Shown here in pieces: positions 6,916 to 7,192 of a stretch of 7,192 nucleotides of DNA. The notes under the pieces were generated by a model. The model worked only from the letters and a program-made list of their open reading frames with translations, searched no databases and was not told where the DNA came from. The position numbers were made by a program, and so were the translations under genes. The first letter of the stretch is position 1; each line of letters begins with the position of its first letter. Source of the DNA: DSNY01 sp037446035 (GTDB lineage: Bacteria > Pseudomonadota > Gammaproteobacteria > Burkholderiales > Burkholderiaceae_F); contig JBBIJJ010000185.1 in assembly GCA_037446035.1 (NCBI GenBank), positions 1 through 7,192 of the forward strand, in the 5' to 3' direction.

Positions 6916-7128
6916 GAGCCACCGGCGAGGAATCTCGGCCGTCCGCAAACACGGGCGCTCTTGCTCGCAGCCCACCTGATCCGCCAGCACCGACTTTCTG
7001 CGACTCTTGTCAAACATGGACAGCACGGCGAGAGACTCGAAACCGCAGGCGCTGTCCTCCGTGTTCTCCGTGGGAAAGACCCGCCCGTCCGAAAACCCGA
7101 GATCCCTCGCGTGCGTTCGGGATGACGG
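6907..7128. repeat. Second palindromic element with widely separated arms
   Basis: A left arm at 6907-6938 (CGTCATTCCGAGCC...GAATCTCGG) and a right arm at 7097-7128 (CCGAGATCCCTCGC...CGGGATGACGG) are imperfect inverted repeats of about 32 bp with 158 bp between them. The same arms occur in the compact copy at 6679-6752 with only 14 bp between. The interior has a small direct repeat (TCCTCCGTG, TTCTCCGTG near 7055-7075) and no gene that I recognise. Confidence 0.65.
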
Positions 7129-7192
7129 AACCGATGCGTTCGGAGCCGAAAAGACTCGCAAGCCAGTGGCGTCACGAAGTCAGGTAATCATC
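7129..7192. other. Right edge, nothing recognised
   Basis: The last 64 bases hold no start, RNA gene or repeat that I can support. No fbaA or other glycolytic gene begins within the 665 bp after pyk. Confidence 0.4.

Noticed and set aside
6552..7187. Open frame of 211 codons on the plus strand over the right-hand repeats
   Set aside because: It is made of translated DNA repeats (LVIPSR, SEPLLASS), spans palindromic elements, and has no ribosome binding site or family motif.

Overview
The window is GC-rich chromosomal DNA, probably from a betaproteobacterium or a close proteobacterial relative. The evidence is the Pgk and Pyk sequence style (for example LENCRVNKGEKKN in Pgk and the GGGLSAPALTAKD stretch in Pyk), the tight pgk-pyk pair, and a GlyGly-CTERM/rhombosortase surface-protein system typical of Gram-negative bacteria. 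Species cannot be named from the sequence alone.

Layout. Bases 1-275 are a degenerate minisatellite built on a 13-bp core that recurs every 21-22 bp; it runs off the left edge. Bases 276-674 hold no convincing gene. A small exported protein (675-1028) follows. It looks like a free-standing copy of a subtilisin propeptide and lies 34 bp upstream of a complete secreted S8 (subtilisin-like) protease (1063-3108). The protease has its own propeptide, a catalytic domain, a PKD-like domain and a C-terminal Gly-Gly/transmembrane/Arg sorting tail. A rho-independent terminator follows it, and that terminator lies inside the 3' end of a convergent rhombosortase gene (3121-3756, minus strand). Rhombosortase is the rhomboid-family protease known to process this kind of tail. 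A 127-bp divergent intergenic region, with a TATAAT box and a perfect 8-bp inverted repeat, separates it from pgk (3884-5086) and pyk (5091-6527), the two ATP-forming enzymes of lower glycolysis, which are spaced 4 bp apart. The last 665 bp carry no gene. They hold an inverted repeat over the pyk stop codon, two arrays of a 25-bp repeat, and two palindromic dispersed elements of the GTCATTCC...GGGATGAC type.

How the parts fit. The left half reads as a self-contained protease export and anchoring module: a lipoprotein-like free propeptide (possible trans inhibitor or chaperone), the zymogen protease with its sorting tail, and the enzyme that should cleave that tail. Protease plus rhombosortase is an established pairing. 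The separate propeptide gene is the least expected part. The right half is ordinary central metabolism followed by repeat-rich intergenic DNA.
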